Shown here: piece by piece, positions 1 to 7,581 of the stretch | Layout: the number at the start of each line of letters is the position of its first letter | Numbering within the stretch: position 1 is the first letter of the stretch | NCBI GenBank assembly: GCA_019241095.1 | Contig: JAFAXJ010000253.1 | Coordinates: 1-12,760, forward strand | From: Verrucomicrobiota bacterium | GTDB lineage: Bacteria; Verrucomicrobiota; Verrucomicrobiia; Chthoniobacterales; JAFAMB01 | Reading direction: 5' to 3' | DNA length: 12,760 bases | Made by a program: the position numbers and the translations under genes | Notes under the pieces: model-generated | What the model was told of the DNA's origin: nothing | The model's database searches: none | What the model saw: the letters and a program-made list of their open reading frames with translations, nothing else

Positions 1-1
1 A

Positions 2-244
2 ACCTCTTTTCAGTACGTGCACTTTGATACGAGCAAGGAACTGGAAAATTTTTTTCTTAACGGGGTAGCCGAGATCAAGAGCAAGATCGCTGATGGGCTT
101 AGTGCTGCGATATACACGCAATTGACTGACGTTGAAGATGAGATCAACGGACTGACGACCTATGACCGAGCGGTGCTCAAGATTTCTCCGGAGAGCGTTA
201 GTAAAGCTATAAGAAGTTTACAAATTCCTGGTTATACAAGGTGA
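2..244 (+). CDS. C-terminal end of an unrecognised protein (5' truncated by window edge)
   Basis: The reading frame is open from the left edge to a TGA at 242-244, giving about 80 residues. A GTG at 17 could be read as a start, but codons upstream of it are also open, so this is more likely the tail of a longer gene. The visible part is predicted to be mostly helical and acidic (ELENFFLNGVAEIKSKIADG, then TDVEDEINGL), with no membrane segment and no catalytic motif I recognise. It ends in QIPGYTR. A 6-bp stem-loop (290-295 / 300-305, loop GTGG) lies about 45 bases downstream and could be part of the transcript end, although no T-run follows. I do not recognise the family and assign no function. 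Confidence 0.5.
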   Translation, partial: TSFQYVHFDTSKELENFFLNGVAEIKSKIADGLSAAIYTQLTDVEDEINGLTTYDRAVLKISPESVSKAIRSLQIPGYTR

Positions 245-433
245 TATGTTTGAGGATGCATCAGAGAGCGCAGATGACCGAAGCATTGATGGCTGGTGGC
301 AGCCAGATTTGAAGCAAGGTTTTGCAGTGCGCCGGGGCGATTGCAGGCGCGAGGGCATTTCTTCGATTTCGGGTATAGCTCGGTTTTCTTTCTTGGTTTA
401 AGAACCAGCAGCGAATAGAGGTTCGAAACAGCT

Positions 434-2425
434 TTGGTGCACAATATTGGTCAGTCTCACCCTAGGCCGAGTTTACTTAGCCGTTCTTTGAAAGACTGGT
501 TTCTAAAAGGCGCGGAGATCAAGGGGACGCCCGGCCCCGGAGCGAAGGTCAGAAAAGATCAGGAAGGGCAAAGCTGGTGGAAAGTGATGTGTCTCACGGG
601 GGTCGATTATTTTTCGACCCTTGGTTACCAACCTGGAATTGCGTTTCTCGCGGCTGGTCTCCTCTCTCCCCTTGCCACACTGATTCTGGTCCTGGTGACG
701 CTTTTCGGAGCTCTACCAATTTACCGGCGTGTCGCAGAGGAAAGTCCTTTCGGTGAGGGTTCAATAGCGATGCTCGAACACCTGCTTGACTGGTGGCAAG
801 GCAAATTGTTTGTTTTAACACTGCTTGGATTCGCTGGCACTGATTTTATAATTACTATCACTTTGTCCGCTGCCGACGCTAGTGCGCACCTGATTGAAAA
901 TCCTTTCGCGCACCGATTTCTACAGGGTCAAGCCATCCCGGTTACATTGTTCTTAGTTCTGCTGCTGGCAGTAGTTTTTTTAATCGGTTTCAAAGAGGCT
1001 ATAGGGATCGCGGTAGTCTTGGTTTCTGTTTATTTGATTCTGAATACGATCGTGATTCTGGTAGGGCTTGAGCATGTAATTGCGCACCCTGGTATTCTAG
1101 GCAATTGGCAGCGAACTCTGTTTACCTCCTACCCAAGCCCGATCGCGATGGTAGCTCTAAGCTTGCTACTCTTTCCACAGTTAGCTTTGGGACTATCAGG
1201 GTTTGAAACTGGTGTCTCGATGATGCCTCTAGTCAAAGGGGATACGCATGATGATCCTCAACAGCCGCACGGCAAGATTAAGAACACCCACTCTCTGTTA
1301 ACTACGGCAGCAATGATTATGAGCGTTGCGCTATTAACTAGCTCGCTGGTAACGACGCTTCTCATCCCAGCCGACGCCTTCCGGTCAGCTGGTCCGCACG
1401 GAGAGCCTCCTGGTCCGGCAAACGGACGAGCTCTCGCCTTTCTTGCTCACCAGTTTCTCGGGAACGGATTTGGGACTGTTTACGATCTGTCGACAATTGC
1501 TATCCTTTGGTTCGCTGGAGCATCAGCTATGGCCGGATTGTTAAACATCGTACCGCGTTACCTACCACGGTATGGAATGGCGCCGGAGTGGGCGCGTGCT
1601 GCCAGGCCGCTCGTTTTAGTCTACACCGTAATAGCATTTGCGGTTACGATCATCTTTCGGGCAAGCGTTGATGCTCAAGGCGGCGCATATGCGACGGGCG
1701 TCCTGGTGCTGATGAGTTCTGCAGCTGTTGCGGTCACGCTTTCAGCATGGAAGAAGAAATCATCATATCTTTCTCGTTTCGGATTCGCTGTTATAGCCCT
1801 GGTTTTCGGTTATACAACCGTGGTGAATGTTGTTGAACGCCCTGACGGCGTTAAGATTGCAGCATTCTTCATCTGCACGATCGTCTTCACATCCCTGATT
1901 TCGCGGGTTTGGCGTACTACAGAACTGAGGGTTGAAAAAATCACGCTGGATCCAGCGGCGAAACGAATCGTGGATGAAATGAAAGCCGGAGGAAGCATTC
2001 ATATTATTGCGAATGATCCGTACAAATCCGACAGCGAAGAGTATGCCAAAAGAGAACAAGAGCAGCGCGAAGATAATCGCATCCCGAGCGACCAGCCCGT
2101 AGTGTTTCTTGAAATTTACGTTCGTGATCCCAGCGACTTTTCAGCTGAACTTCAAATAAAAGGATTGCGATTAGACCGATTCCGTATTCTCCGCGGCGTT
2201 AGTACTGCGGTGCCCAATGGCATCGCAGCTTTCCTTCTCTATTTGCGCGATGAAACGAAAATTCTGCCGCACGCCTATTTCAATTGGACGGAAGGCAATC
2301 CCTTTTTATACCTGATCCACTACGTGCTAAGCGGTCAAGGCGAAGTGGCGCCTGTAACACGCGAAGTACTCCGAAAAGCGGAGCGGAATCCCGAACAACG
2401 CCCGGCTATTCATGCTGGAGTCTAA
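434..2425 (+). CDS. APC-superfamily permease (amino acid / potassium transporter type) with C-terminal cytoplasmic domain
   Basis: Predicted inner-membrane transporter of 663 residues. About the first 50 residues are hydrophilic. A polytopic region follows (roughly residues 52-490, about 12 hydrophobic segments), then a soluble C-terminal domain of about 170 residues. APC-like signatures are [15 protein letters not shown] (56-70, the unwound first-helix region), [13 protein letters not shown] (255-267) and [12 protein letters not shown] (416-427). The size and the permease-plus-soluble-tail layout resemble the KUP and KimA-type potassium/amino acid transporters of the superfamily, but the substrate cannot be read from sequence. 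The start is a non-ATG codon: TTG at 434 or GTG at 437. An in-frame TAG at 416-418 rules out anything further upstream, and AGAGG at 417-421 is a possible, somewhat distant ribosome site. The next ATG in frame is at residue 52, inside the first helix. The downstream neighbour is the YceH-like gene, 115 bases away with no clear terminator between. Confidence 0.85.
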   Translation: MVHNIGQSHPRPSLLSRSLKDWFLKGAEIKGTPGPGAKVRKDQEGQSWWKVMCLTGVDYFSTLGYQPGIAFLAAGLLSPLATLILVLVTLFGALPIYRRVAEESPFGEGSIAMLEHLLDWWQGKLFVLTLLGFAGTDFIITITLSAADASAHLIENPFAHRFLQGQAIPVTLFLVLLLAVVFLIGFKEAIGIAVVLVSVYLILNTIVILVGLEHVIAHPGILGNWQRTLFTSYPSPIAMVALSLLLFPQLALGLSGFETGVSMMPLVKGDTHDDPQQPHGKIKNTHSLLTTAAMIMSVALLTSSLVTTLLIPADAFRSAGPHGEPPGPANGRALAFLAHQFLGNGFGTVYDLSTIAILWFAGASAMAGLLNIVPRYLPRYGMAPEWARAARPLVLVYTVIAFAVTIIFRASVDAQGGAYATGVLVLMSSAAVAVTLSAWKKKSSYLSRFGFAVIALVFGYTTVVNVVERPDGVKIAAFFICTIVFTSLISRVWRTTELRVEKITLDPAAKRIVDEMKAGGSIHIIANDPYKSDSEEYAKREQEQREDNRIPSDQPVVFLEIYVRDPSDFSAELQIKGLRLDRFRILRGVSTAVPNGIAAFLLYLRDETKILPHAYFNWTEGNPFLYLIHYVLSGQGEVAPVTREVLRKAERNPEQRPAIHAGV

Positions 2426-2540
2426 GCCAGCCAGTTACAGCCTTTCTGTTCGCATCCGAATAGGAAATAGCGCTGCCATAGGAGCATGCACAGAAACGCC
2501 GAGCCATTGCTTTCCAGCAGCAAGGTAAAGAACTACATAG

Positions 2541-3176
2541 ATGCCCATGCCCTTGACCCTTTCAACCATTGAAGCGCGAATACTAGGGTGCCTGATTGAG
2601 AAAGAGCGAACTGGCCCAGAATATTATCCGCTGACAATCAACGCCCTGATGTCAGCTTGCAATCAACTTACCAACCGAGATCCAATTGTTGGCTACGACG
2701 AAAAAACGATCGAAGCAGGGTTGGATAGCTTGCGTGAGAAGAAACTAGTGATGATCGTTCATACCGCCGGCGCTCGCGTGCCAAAGTATCGCCATCGGTT
2801 CTTGGAGATATATAACCTGAGTTCCCAGGAGTTGGCGATTGTCTGCGTCTTAATGCTGCGAGGTCCGCAAACAAGCGGAGAGTTACGGGCGCGCATAGAA
2901 CGGCTAAGCGGGACAAGTGCTTTGTCTGAAGTGGAGCGAACACTGCACGCTTTGATTGCAGGAGAAGATCCGCTTGTATGCGTTTTACCTGCACGGGCGG
3001 GTCAGAAAGAAAGACGCTACGCTCATCTATTTTGTCCGCCACTGTTACCAACTGCGACCGAGTCTCTTCCAGAGAAGAGCCGCATGGAGGAGCTGGAGGA
3101 TGAAATGAACTCGCTAAAGAGTGAGCTGGAAAAGCTTAGAGCAGAGTTAAACGCCTTTAAGAAGGATTTTGAATAG
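2541..3176 (+). CDS. YceH / DUF480 family winged-helix protein
   Basis: 211-residue soluble protein of the YceH (DUF480, UPF0502) family, made of two tandem winged-helix-like domains. The family hallmark is near the N terminus: EARILGCLIEKE (11-22), YPLTINALMSACNQ (29-42) and NRDP (45-48). The second domain covers about residues 94-170 (NLSSQELAIVCVLMLRGPQT and following). Residues 179-210 form a charged heptad-like helix, probably a short coiled coil (EELEDEMNSLKSELEKLRAE); a C-terminal coiled-coil tail is common in this family. The fold suggests nucleic-acid binding, but the biological role of the family is poorly known. Start is ATG at 2541, with an in-frame ATG two codons later (2547) as an alternative; AAGG at 2522-2525 is a weak, distant ribosome site. 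The gene converges on the lipoprotein gene, with only 11 bases between the two stop codons. Confidence 0.9.
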   Translation: MPMPLTLSTIEARILGCLIEKERTGPEYYPLTINALMSACNQLTNRDPIVGYDEKTIEAGLDSLREKKLVMIVHTAGARVPKYRHRFLEIYNLSSQELAIVCVLMLRGPQTSGELRARIERLSGTSALSEVERTLHALIAGEDPLVCVLPARAGQKERRYAHLFCPPLLPTATESLPEKSRMEELEDEMNSLKSELEKLRAELNAFKKDFE

Positions 3177-3187
3177 GTACTGTCGCT

Positions 3188-3682
3188 CTACCACCATCCT
3201 GTTCCACCATAAACGGACCGGAAGCCGCCGAACTGACCGATGGTGCCGCGGTTAGGTGTATCTATTACCAAAATCCCGTCGGGTGCGGCCAGGCGCTGCG
3301 ATCGCCAATCAAATATAAGAAGGAATTTCACCGGCACTGCTGCGCGATTATAAGGATCGGTGCTATAAAACGTGTTCGCCCTGATTTGACCGGTTCCCAG
3401 CAATCGAAGGATGGCAAAGATTTCTCCTGCACTCAGCTGACTCGCCTCGATCGCAACAAATGCCGTTTGCTGCAGCGTTTTCTGGTTTCGCAATTTGCCT
3501 CGCTGCAGGAAATTCTGCAGCCGCTTCTTTGCTAACAAAACTTCTTGTGGATACGGCTGCGCCACCATCAGCCCATAGTCCTTTGGCCCAAAAGGCAAAC
3601 CGATATCAGGATTCCCAAAATAGTATGAGCACGAGATTAAACTGAGAGTTAATAACAGACCTAGAACTGCTCGGATCTTCAT
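3188..3682 (-). CDS. Small predicted lipoprotein of unknown function
   Basis: 164-residue protein from the ATG at 3682. This start gives a textbook lipoprotein signal: MKIRAV, a hydrophobic stretch LGLLLTLSL, then lipobox LISC with the acceptor cysteine at residue 18. The frame stays open upstream to 3823, but that would bury the signal peptide behind 47 residues, so the internal start is preferred. There is no Shine-Dalgarno sequence, but the same is true of several genes here. The mature part has a helical middle (about 45-100, QEVLLAKKRLQNFLQRGKLR, then SAGEIFAILRLLG) and a C-terminal part that looks like beta strands (VKFLLIFDW, GILVIDTPNRGT), ending in a Gly/aromatic tail (GGFRSVYGGTGWW). 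No catalytic signature is visible and I do not recognise a family. It is likely anchored to the outer or inner membrane facing the periplasm. Confidence 0.7.
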   Translation of the reverse strand: MKIRAVLGLLLTLSLISCSYYFGNPDIGLPFGPKDYGLMVAQPYPQEVLLAKKRLQNFLQRGKLRNQKTLQQTAFVAIEASQLSAGEIFAILRLLGTGQIRANTFYSTDPYNRAAVPVKFLLIFDWRSQRLAAPDGILVIDTPNRGTIGQFGGFRSVYGGTGWW

Positions 3683-3790
3683 TGCATGAAAAAAGAACAG
3701 ACAAAACCGCACTGCTTTAATTTTTCCAAGCCAAGCAGATAGGCGCGAAACTTGTTTGCGGAAAGCCTTCAGGGGGAAATCATCCTGCAC

Positions 3791-3937
3791 ATGGATTCGG
3801 AAAATGCGACAAGGCTGTATCACCTTTACTTACGTCATTATGCTGCCGCGGTCGCAATATCCTACGCATTCGGCGCGCTTTTTCTCATATACTGGGGGTC
3901 ATTGGGGCTACGCTTCGCTCCACTAAGCTCGATTTGA
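3791..3937 (+). CDS. Possible 48-residue single-pass membrane protein (doubtful)
   Basis: ATG at 3791, preceded by AGGGGG at 3771-3776 (14-base spacing, rather long), opens a 48-residue frame. The product has a polar N terminus (MDSENATRLYHLYLRHY), one hydrophobic segment (about residues 18-40, AAAVAISYAFGALFLIYWGS) and a short tail. It is divergent from the lipoprotein gene. Against it: the last third overlaps 3905-3923, which recurs in near-perfect inverted form at 4039-4057 in non-coding DNA, so part of this ORF may simply be repeat sequence. There is no homologue I recognise. Treat it as a candidate only. Confidence 0.25.
   Translation: MDSENATRLYHLYLRHYAAAVAISYAFGALFLIYWGSLGLRFAPLSSI
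3905..3923 (+). repeat. Inverted partner of 4039-4057 (17 of 19 bases match)
   Basis: The 19 bases GGGCTACGCTTCGCTCCAC match the reverse complement of 4039-4057 (GTGGAGCGAAAGGTAGCCC) except at two adjacent positions in the middle. The second copy spans the loop and part of the stem of the middle hairpin in the 4003-4130 cluster. Two opposed copies about 115 bases apart could pair into a large stem or be two degenerate units of a dispersed palindromic repeat. Whether other copies exist elsewhere in the genome cannot be seen here. Confidence 0.5.
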
Positions 3938-4002
3938 AACACGGTTCCCCACCTCAGAATAAAAGGTGCGATCTGTTGCTCAAAATTCAAACGACACAAG
4001 CT

Positions 4003-4130
4003 GTATGGAGCGGCAGAACGCGCTTCATATCTGCTAGGGTGGAGCGAAAGGTAGCCCTAGCTTAGCATGAAAGGACTAGCAAAGCGCCAGCGGGGGCGCG
4101 TGACAAACGCGAGCCCGGCGATACTTTGCT
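4003..4130. repeat. Cluster of three consecutive stem-loops in the intergenic region downstream of the DUF3309 gene
   Basis: The 206 bases between 3938 and 4143 contain no credible gene but hold three separate inverted repeats in a row. First, 4004-4012 with 4021-4029 (TATGGAGCG / CGCTTCATA, one G-T pair, 8-base loop). Second, 4033-4039 with 4055-4061 (GCTAGGG / CCCTAGC, perfect, 15-base loop). Third, a long nested hairpin: outer arms 4078-4088 and 4117-4130 (AGCAAAG+CGCC against GGCG+ATA+CTTTGCT) around inner arms 4094-4101 and 4107-4116 (GGGCGCGT / ACGCG-AG-CCC, loop GACAA). Read leftward, the third hairpin begins 13 bases after the DUF3309 stop codon, so it could end or protect that transcript, though no proper T-run follows. 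It may instead be a REP-like intergenic repeat or a structured RNA. Confidence 0.6.
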
Positions 4131-4143
4131 CTCAATTTCGAAG

Positions 4144-4296
4144 CTAAATCCGACCCATCAGGAGAAGCACCAGGACAATAATAACAATTAAGCCGAGACC
4201 GCCAGTGGGGTAGTATCCCCAGCCGGAACTATACGGCCAAGTAGGTAATGCCCCAACGAGCAGAAGAATTAATATGATTAAAATGATAGTACCCAT
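4144..4296 (-). CDS. DUF3309-family small membrane protein
   Basis: 50-residue, almost wholly hydrophobic protein. It has the pattern typical of DUF3309: MGTIILIILILLLVGALPTW, then YSSGWGYYPTGGLG, then a second hydrophobic stretch LIVIIVLVLLLMGRI. It is therefore predicted to be two transmembrane helices joined by a short aromatic/glycine loop. The function of the family is unknown. The start at 4296 is chosen because the conserved family length is about 50 residues and begins at MGTI; the frame extends 27 codons upstream, but that part is polar and unlike the family. No Shine-Dalgarno site is visible. It lies on the same strand 85 bases after the MalG-like gene and could be read as the last gene of that transcript, although nothing about the family ties it to sugar uptake. 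Confidence 0.8.
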   Translation of the reverse strand: MGTIILIILILLLVGALPTWPYSSGWGYYPTGGLGLIVIIVLVLLLMGRI

Positions 4297-4381
4297 TGTC
4301 TGATTTTTTTGATGATTTGCGTTGGAAGGAGGATTGGTCGTTACCACTTGATTACCGCAGACAATAGCTTTTGCCAAGGCT

Positions 4382-5221
4382 CTATTTCAATCCGGAAGTC
4401 TTAATAGATTCAATCAGTTGGCGTTGAAAGATGAAGAAAAGGATTAACGTTGGCAAAGCTACTACGGTCGAGGCAGCCATAATGAAATTCCATGAACCCG
4501 AATATTGATCGTGAAAGCTCGCGATCGCCACCTGAACTACCCATAAGTTCTGGTTTGTGGTGATGGTTAATGGCCAGAGAAATGAATTCCAATTAGCGAG
4601 AAAAAAGAATACTGACATCGCGGCTAGTATTGGACGGCTCAAAGGTAATATTATGTTCCAATAAATGCCCCAGTAGCTTGCGCCATCGATGATCGCTGCT
4701 TCCTGAAGTTCAGGCGGTATACCGATGTAAAACTGCCTTAGTAAGAAGATTCCAAATGCATTGAAAATTGGCGGTATTATCAAGCCTGCATAATTGTTTA
4801 GCATTCCAAACTGCCGGGCCAGAATGAATAATGGCACAATGATCACCGGAAGCGATATCAGGAACGTCGAAAAAATGGCCATGAATATCACGTCGCGTCC
4901 CGGAAATCTGAGACAGGAAAACGCGTAAGCCGCCATCGAATGCAAAAGAAGGGCAAGAACAGTGATGCTCCCGGCAATAAAGAACGTGTTCAACATGTAT
5001 CGAACGAACGGGAGCTTAGTAAAAACATAAGCGAAGTTAACCAAGGTCGGATGTGCCGGAATGAGCGTCATGTCGTATACCTCATCAGGCACTTTCAACG
5101 CCGTTGAGATCATCCAAGCCAAAGGACAGATCGTCGCAAAAGCCAGGATGCCGGTAAATAGAGCCCATACGATTCCACCCAAGCGAGATTTTTCTCGAAC
5201 GATAGGTGTTTCAAGTGGCAT
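4382..5221 (-). CDS. CUT1 ABC transporter permease, MalG-like
   Basis: 279-residue inner-membrane permease subunit of a carbohydrate ABC importer. It has six predicted membrane segments and the EAA loop that docks the ATPase at about residues 174-193 (EAAIIDGASYWGIYWNIILP, with conserved Gly180). Other MalG-type features are LRFPGRD (104-110), ALIIP-like GLIIPP (146-151), NSFLWPL (212-218) and a short C terminus ending SGLK. The start overlaps the end of the MalF-like gene by 11 bases and has the best ribosome site in the window: AGGGAGG (5230-5236 on this strand) with 8-base spacing, lying inside the upstream gene. This tight overlap means translation is probably coupled to the MalF-like partner. 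The substrate is not deducible from the permease. Confidence 0.93.
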   Translation of the reverse strand: MPLETPIVREKSRLGGIVWALFTGILAFATICPLAWMISTALKVPDEVYDMTLIPAHPTLVNFAYVFTKLPFVRYMLNTFFIAGSITVLALLLHSMAAYAFSCLRFPGRDVIFMAIFSTFLISLPVIIVPLFILARQFGMLNNYAGLIIPPIFNAFGIFLLRQFYIGIPPELQEAAIIDGASYWGIYWNIILPLSRPILAAMSVFFFLANWNSFLWPLTITTNQNLWVVQVAIASFHDQYSGSWNFIMAASTVVALPTLILFFIFQRQLIESIKTSGLK

Positions 5222-6161
5222 GAAATCGGCCTCCCTTAGTCAGTGCAAAGAGGATCACAGTCAGTAAAAGAAGGATGAGCACAAGGACTGACGCCATCGC
5301 TGAAGCATAGCCGTAATCGTTAAATTGAAATGCCTGCATATAGATGTAGAAGATACCAAGCTGCGTGCTGTTGGCAGGTCCTCCTTTTGTCATCACGTAA
5401 ATTAGGTCGAACCCTTGTCCACCGGCGACCGCGCTGACGGTGGAAACAAGTAAAACAAAAAAACTGGTCGGTCGTAATAAAGGTAAGGTAATTCGCGTGA
5501 AAGTCTCCCATGCGTTAGCACCATCAATTTTGGCAGCATCGTAGTAATCGCGCGGGATTTCCTGGAGGCCAGCGAGAAAGATGACCATGTAGTATCCCAT
5601 CAGAAACCAAATTGTAATGAGAAGCACAGCTCCCATCGCATAAGTTGGGTCACCTAACCATGACTGACTAGGAAGACCTATGGTTTCGAGTAGCTGATTT
5701 ATAAATCCGACCCGATCAACCAACAAGACCTGCCAGACCAGCGCTACTACAACCAGGCTGACAACGTTTGGCACAAAAAACATCGTTCGGAACAGGCCTG
5801 ATAGCCGAGACTTGCGCCTGATCAGAAGCGCAAGGCCCAATCCCACGACGTACAAGCCGGGAACAAGCATAATGACGTACTGTATCGTGACCCATAGGCT
5901 CTGAAAGAAGAGCGGGTCATTTAACATACGTCGATAGTTGGCCAACCCTACAAATTTGTAACTGCCAAATCCGTTTACCTCAAAAAAACCGAGGCTGAGC
6001 GAGAACAACATTGGTATCGCGACAAACACCAAAAGCCCGATGGTGTCTGGAGCGATAAAGAGGAAAGCGGCGAGAGCTTCGGCTTGTCCGCGACTCAGCT
6101 TTCGCCGCTTCGGAGCCGCCGTTCCTGATGCACCAATGGACTGTTCGGCTCTGGTAGTCAT
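5211..6161 (-). CDS. CUT1 ABC transporter permease, MalF-like
   Basis: 316-residue inner-membrane permease pairing with the MalG-like subunit. The first ~28 residues are polar and basic (PKRRKLSRGQ). About six membrane segments follow. The family motif FVGLANYRRMLNDPLFF sits at about 70-86 and the EAA loop at about 208-227 (DAAKIDGANAWETFTRITLP). The segment before the last helices has the usual TKGGPANST motif (258-266). The ATG at 6161 abuts the stop codon of the binding-protein gene with no gap (TAA then ATG) and has no Shine-Dalgarno site, which suggests translational coupling. Its length is normal for a short MalF without the large periplasmic P2 loop of the E. coli protein. Confidence 0.93.
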   Translation of the reverse strand: MTTRAEQSIGASGTAAPKRRKLSRGQAEALAAFLFIAPDTIGLLVFVAIPMLFSLSLGFFEVNGFGSYKFVGLANYRRMLNDPLFFQSLWVTIQYVIMLVPGLYVVGLGLALLIRRKSRLSGLFRTMFFVPNVVSLVVVALVWQVLLVDRVGFINQLLETIGLPSQSWLGDPTYAMGAVLLITIWFLMGYYMVIFLAGLQEIPRDYYDAAKIDGANAWETFTRITLPLLRPTSFFVLLVSTVSAVAGGQGFDLIYVMTKGGPANSTQLGIFYIYMQAFQFNDYGYASAMASVLVLILLLLTVILFALTKGGRFHAT

Positions 6162-7526
6162 TTATTTCAAAGTGGCACCCGAATAGCTGGCAAGAAAACT
6201 GTCAATACGCCGCGAAGTCTCTTCCGCCTGTTTTTCTGGTGAGGCGCCGCGGAGTTGACAATTCTGAATTGCGTCGGAAACATCCTTGTAGACATCGGGC
6301 GGAACTCGCGGTTCATCGCGGCCAGTAGGAAAAATCTGATCCTTAAAGACTTGCATTGGTCCACTATTGTAACCACCCTCAGCGGTTGCCTTGTCCAGAA
6401 CAGATTTCCGAGGAGCGATATCACTTTTAGCTCTGATGCACCAATCGACGCCGCGCTCGATCGACTCTGGCGACATTGAACCAACAGTCCAGACGCAAAA
6501 TTTCGCCGCAGTTTCAGGATCCTTGCCCTTGGCATTTGCGACGAATGCCCATCCACCTAAAACCGATTTTGGTTGTCCATTTGGAGGAATAGGAAGCGGA
6601 AATACTCCGTATTGAAAGTCTTTGGCCGCATCGCGAAGACCACTGATTGCCCATATTCCTACGTTTTGGATCGCACAATATCCAGAGGCAAGATTAGCAA
6701 CCACATCGGGACCTCCAAATCCTAAACCGCTACGGGGCGCAATTCCTAACTTAATGGAATCCTGAAAGAGTTTTAAGGCTTGTATAGTTCCTGGGCTGTT
6801 AAAAGCGCTTTTTCTGCTATCAGGGGTGACCATGTCACCGCCCCCCTGCCACATAAAAGGATACCAAGTGAAGTTTTGATAATAGCCCGGAGTGGTGTCG
6901 AATAAGAGGCCGAACCGCTTGCCTTTAGTTAGCTTTTTGGAAACGTCAAAGAGTTCTTGCCAAGTCTTTGGATAATTGGATTCAGAGATTCCAGCCTCTT
7001 TGAAAGCTTTGACGCTGTAGTACATAGCCATCGGTTCCACTTCCATCGGCAAGCCGTAAATTTTGTCGTTAACAATCCGTGTTTCCATGACGTTCGGGAA
7101 AAAGTCCTTTTTCGCAGCGTCATCCATGTAAGGAGTAAGATCGGTTAAAACCCCGCCGTTATAATATCGAAGAAAATCGCCTGGACTGATTATGAAGATA
7201 TCTGGGCCCTGTCCGGAAGCGAAGGCGGTTTGCAGCTTTGAACCATTCATGTACTCCTGATTTGGAACAAACTGCAGTTGCACTTTGGTCTCGCTCTGAG
7301 CGTTCCAGCCATTTACGGCATCTTCAAACCATTTACTCTGGAGAGCATTACCACCTCCAGGGCCGTAAAATTGCCAAAAGGAAAGGGTCTTGGTGGTTGC
7401 AGCCCGGACGTTTATTGAGAAAGGGGAAAAGACCGAAGATACCGCAGTTGCTACAGCGATCTTACCCGTTCTTTTAATTAACTCTCGTCGGCTTATGCCC
7501 TGCTGGGCACTGTCATCGGTACTCAT
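6162..7526 (-). CDS. Extracellular solute-binding protein, family 1, with Tat signal peptide
   Basis: 454-residue periplasmic binding protein of the ABC sugar-importer type; it would capture substrate and deliver it to the two permeases encoded next. The N terminus carries a twin-arginine signal: SRRELIK at 12-18 (RR at 13-14), a weakly hydrophobic stretch (IAVATAVSSVF), and a likely cut after VRA at about residue 42, so the protein is probably exported folded. The mature protein has the family-1 pattern: KTLSFWQFYGPGGG at the start of the first lobe, ASGQGPDIFIISPGDFLRYY (about 110-125) and LFDVSKKLTKGKR in the middle. There is no lipobox cysteine, so it is free in the periplasm. The start has no Shine-Dalgarno site. 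It is the first gene of the leftward transcript and faces the divergent binding-protein gene. The two binding proteins are clearly different in sequence, so they probably bind different ligands. Confidence 0.92.
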   Translation of the reverse strand: MSTDDSAQQGISRRELIKRTGKIAVATAVSSVFSPFSINVRAATTKTLSFWQFYGPGGGNALQSKWFEDAVNGWNAQSETKVQLQFVPNQEYMNGSKLQTAFASGQGPDIFIISPGDFLRYYNGGVLTDLTPYMDDAAKKDFFPNVMETRIVNDKIYGLPMEVEPMAMYYSVKAFKEAGISESNYPKTWQELFDVSKKLTKGKRFGLLFDTTPGYYQNFTWYPFMWQGGGDMVTPDSRKSAFNSPGTIQALKLFQDSIKLGIAPRSGLGFGGPDVVANLASGYCAIQNVGIWAISGLRDAAKDFQYGVFPLPIPPNGQPKSVLGGWAFVANAKGKDPETAAKFCVWTVGSMSPESIERGVDWCIRAKSDIAPRKSVLDKATAEGGYNSGPMQVFKDQIFPTGRDEPRVPPDVYKDVSDAIQNCQLRGASPEKQAEETSRRIDSFLASYSGATLK

Positions 7527-7562
7527 ATAATTGAAATCTAATTGTACGGGGGTTAATGAGGA

Positions 7563-7578
7563 GGCGCAGAGCTGCGCC
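7563..7578. promoter_or_regulatory. GC-rich dyad next to the LacI-type operator
   Basis: GGCGCAG and CTGCGCC are perfect 7-base inverted arms separated by two bases (AG). The dyad ends three bases before the operator-like palindrome. It could be a binding site for a second dimeric regulator, or a small cruciform. The two-base loop is too short for a normal RNA hairpin, which favours a protein-binding site. Confidence 0.35.
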
Positions 7579-7581
7579 CAT

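Noticed and set aside
290..305. 6-bp hairpin after the first gene as an intrinsic terminator
   Set aside because: No T-run follows and the stem is short; noted only as possible structure.
232..444. 70-codon minus-strand ORF covering the gap before the permease
   Set aside because: Overlaps the end of one gene and the start of another, has a Cys/Arg/Lys-rich composition without domain features, and no ribosome site; likely chance.
3683..3823. N-terminal extension of the lipoprotein
   Set aside because: A lipoprotein signal peptide must be at the N terminus; the ATG at 3682 provides exactly that.
4297..4377. 27-residue N-terminal extension of the DUF3309 protein
   Set aside because: Polar sequence unlike the family, whose members are about 50 residues and begin at the hydrophobic segment.
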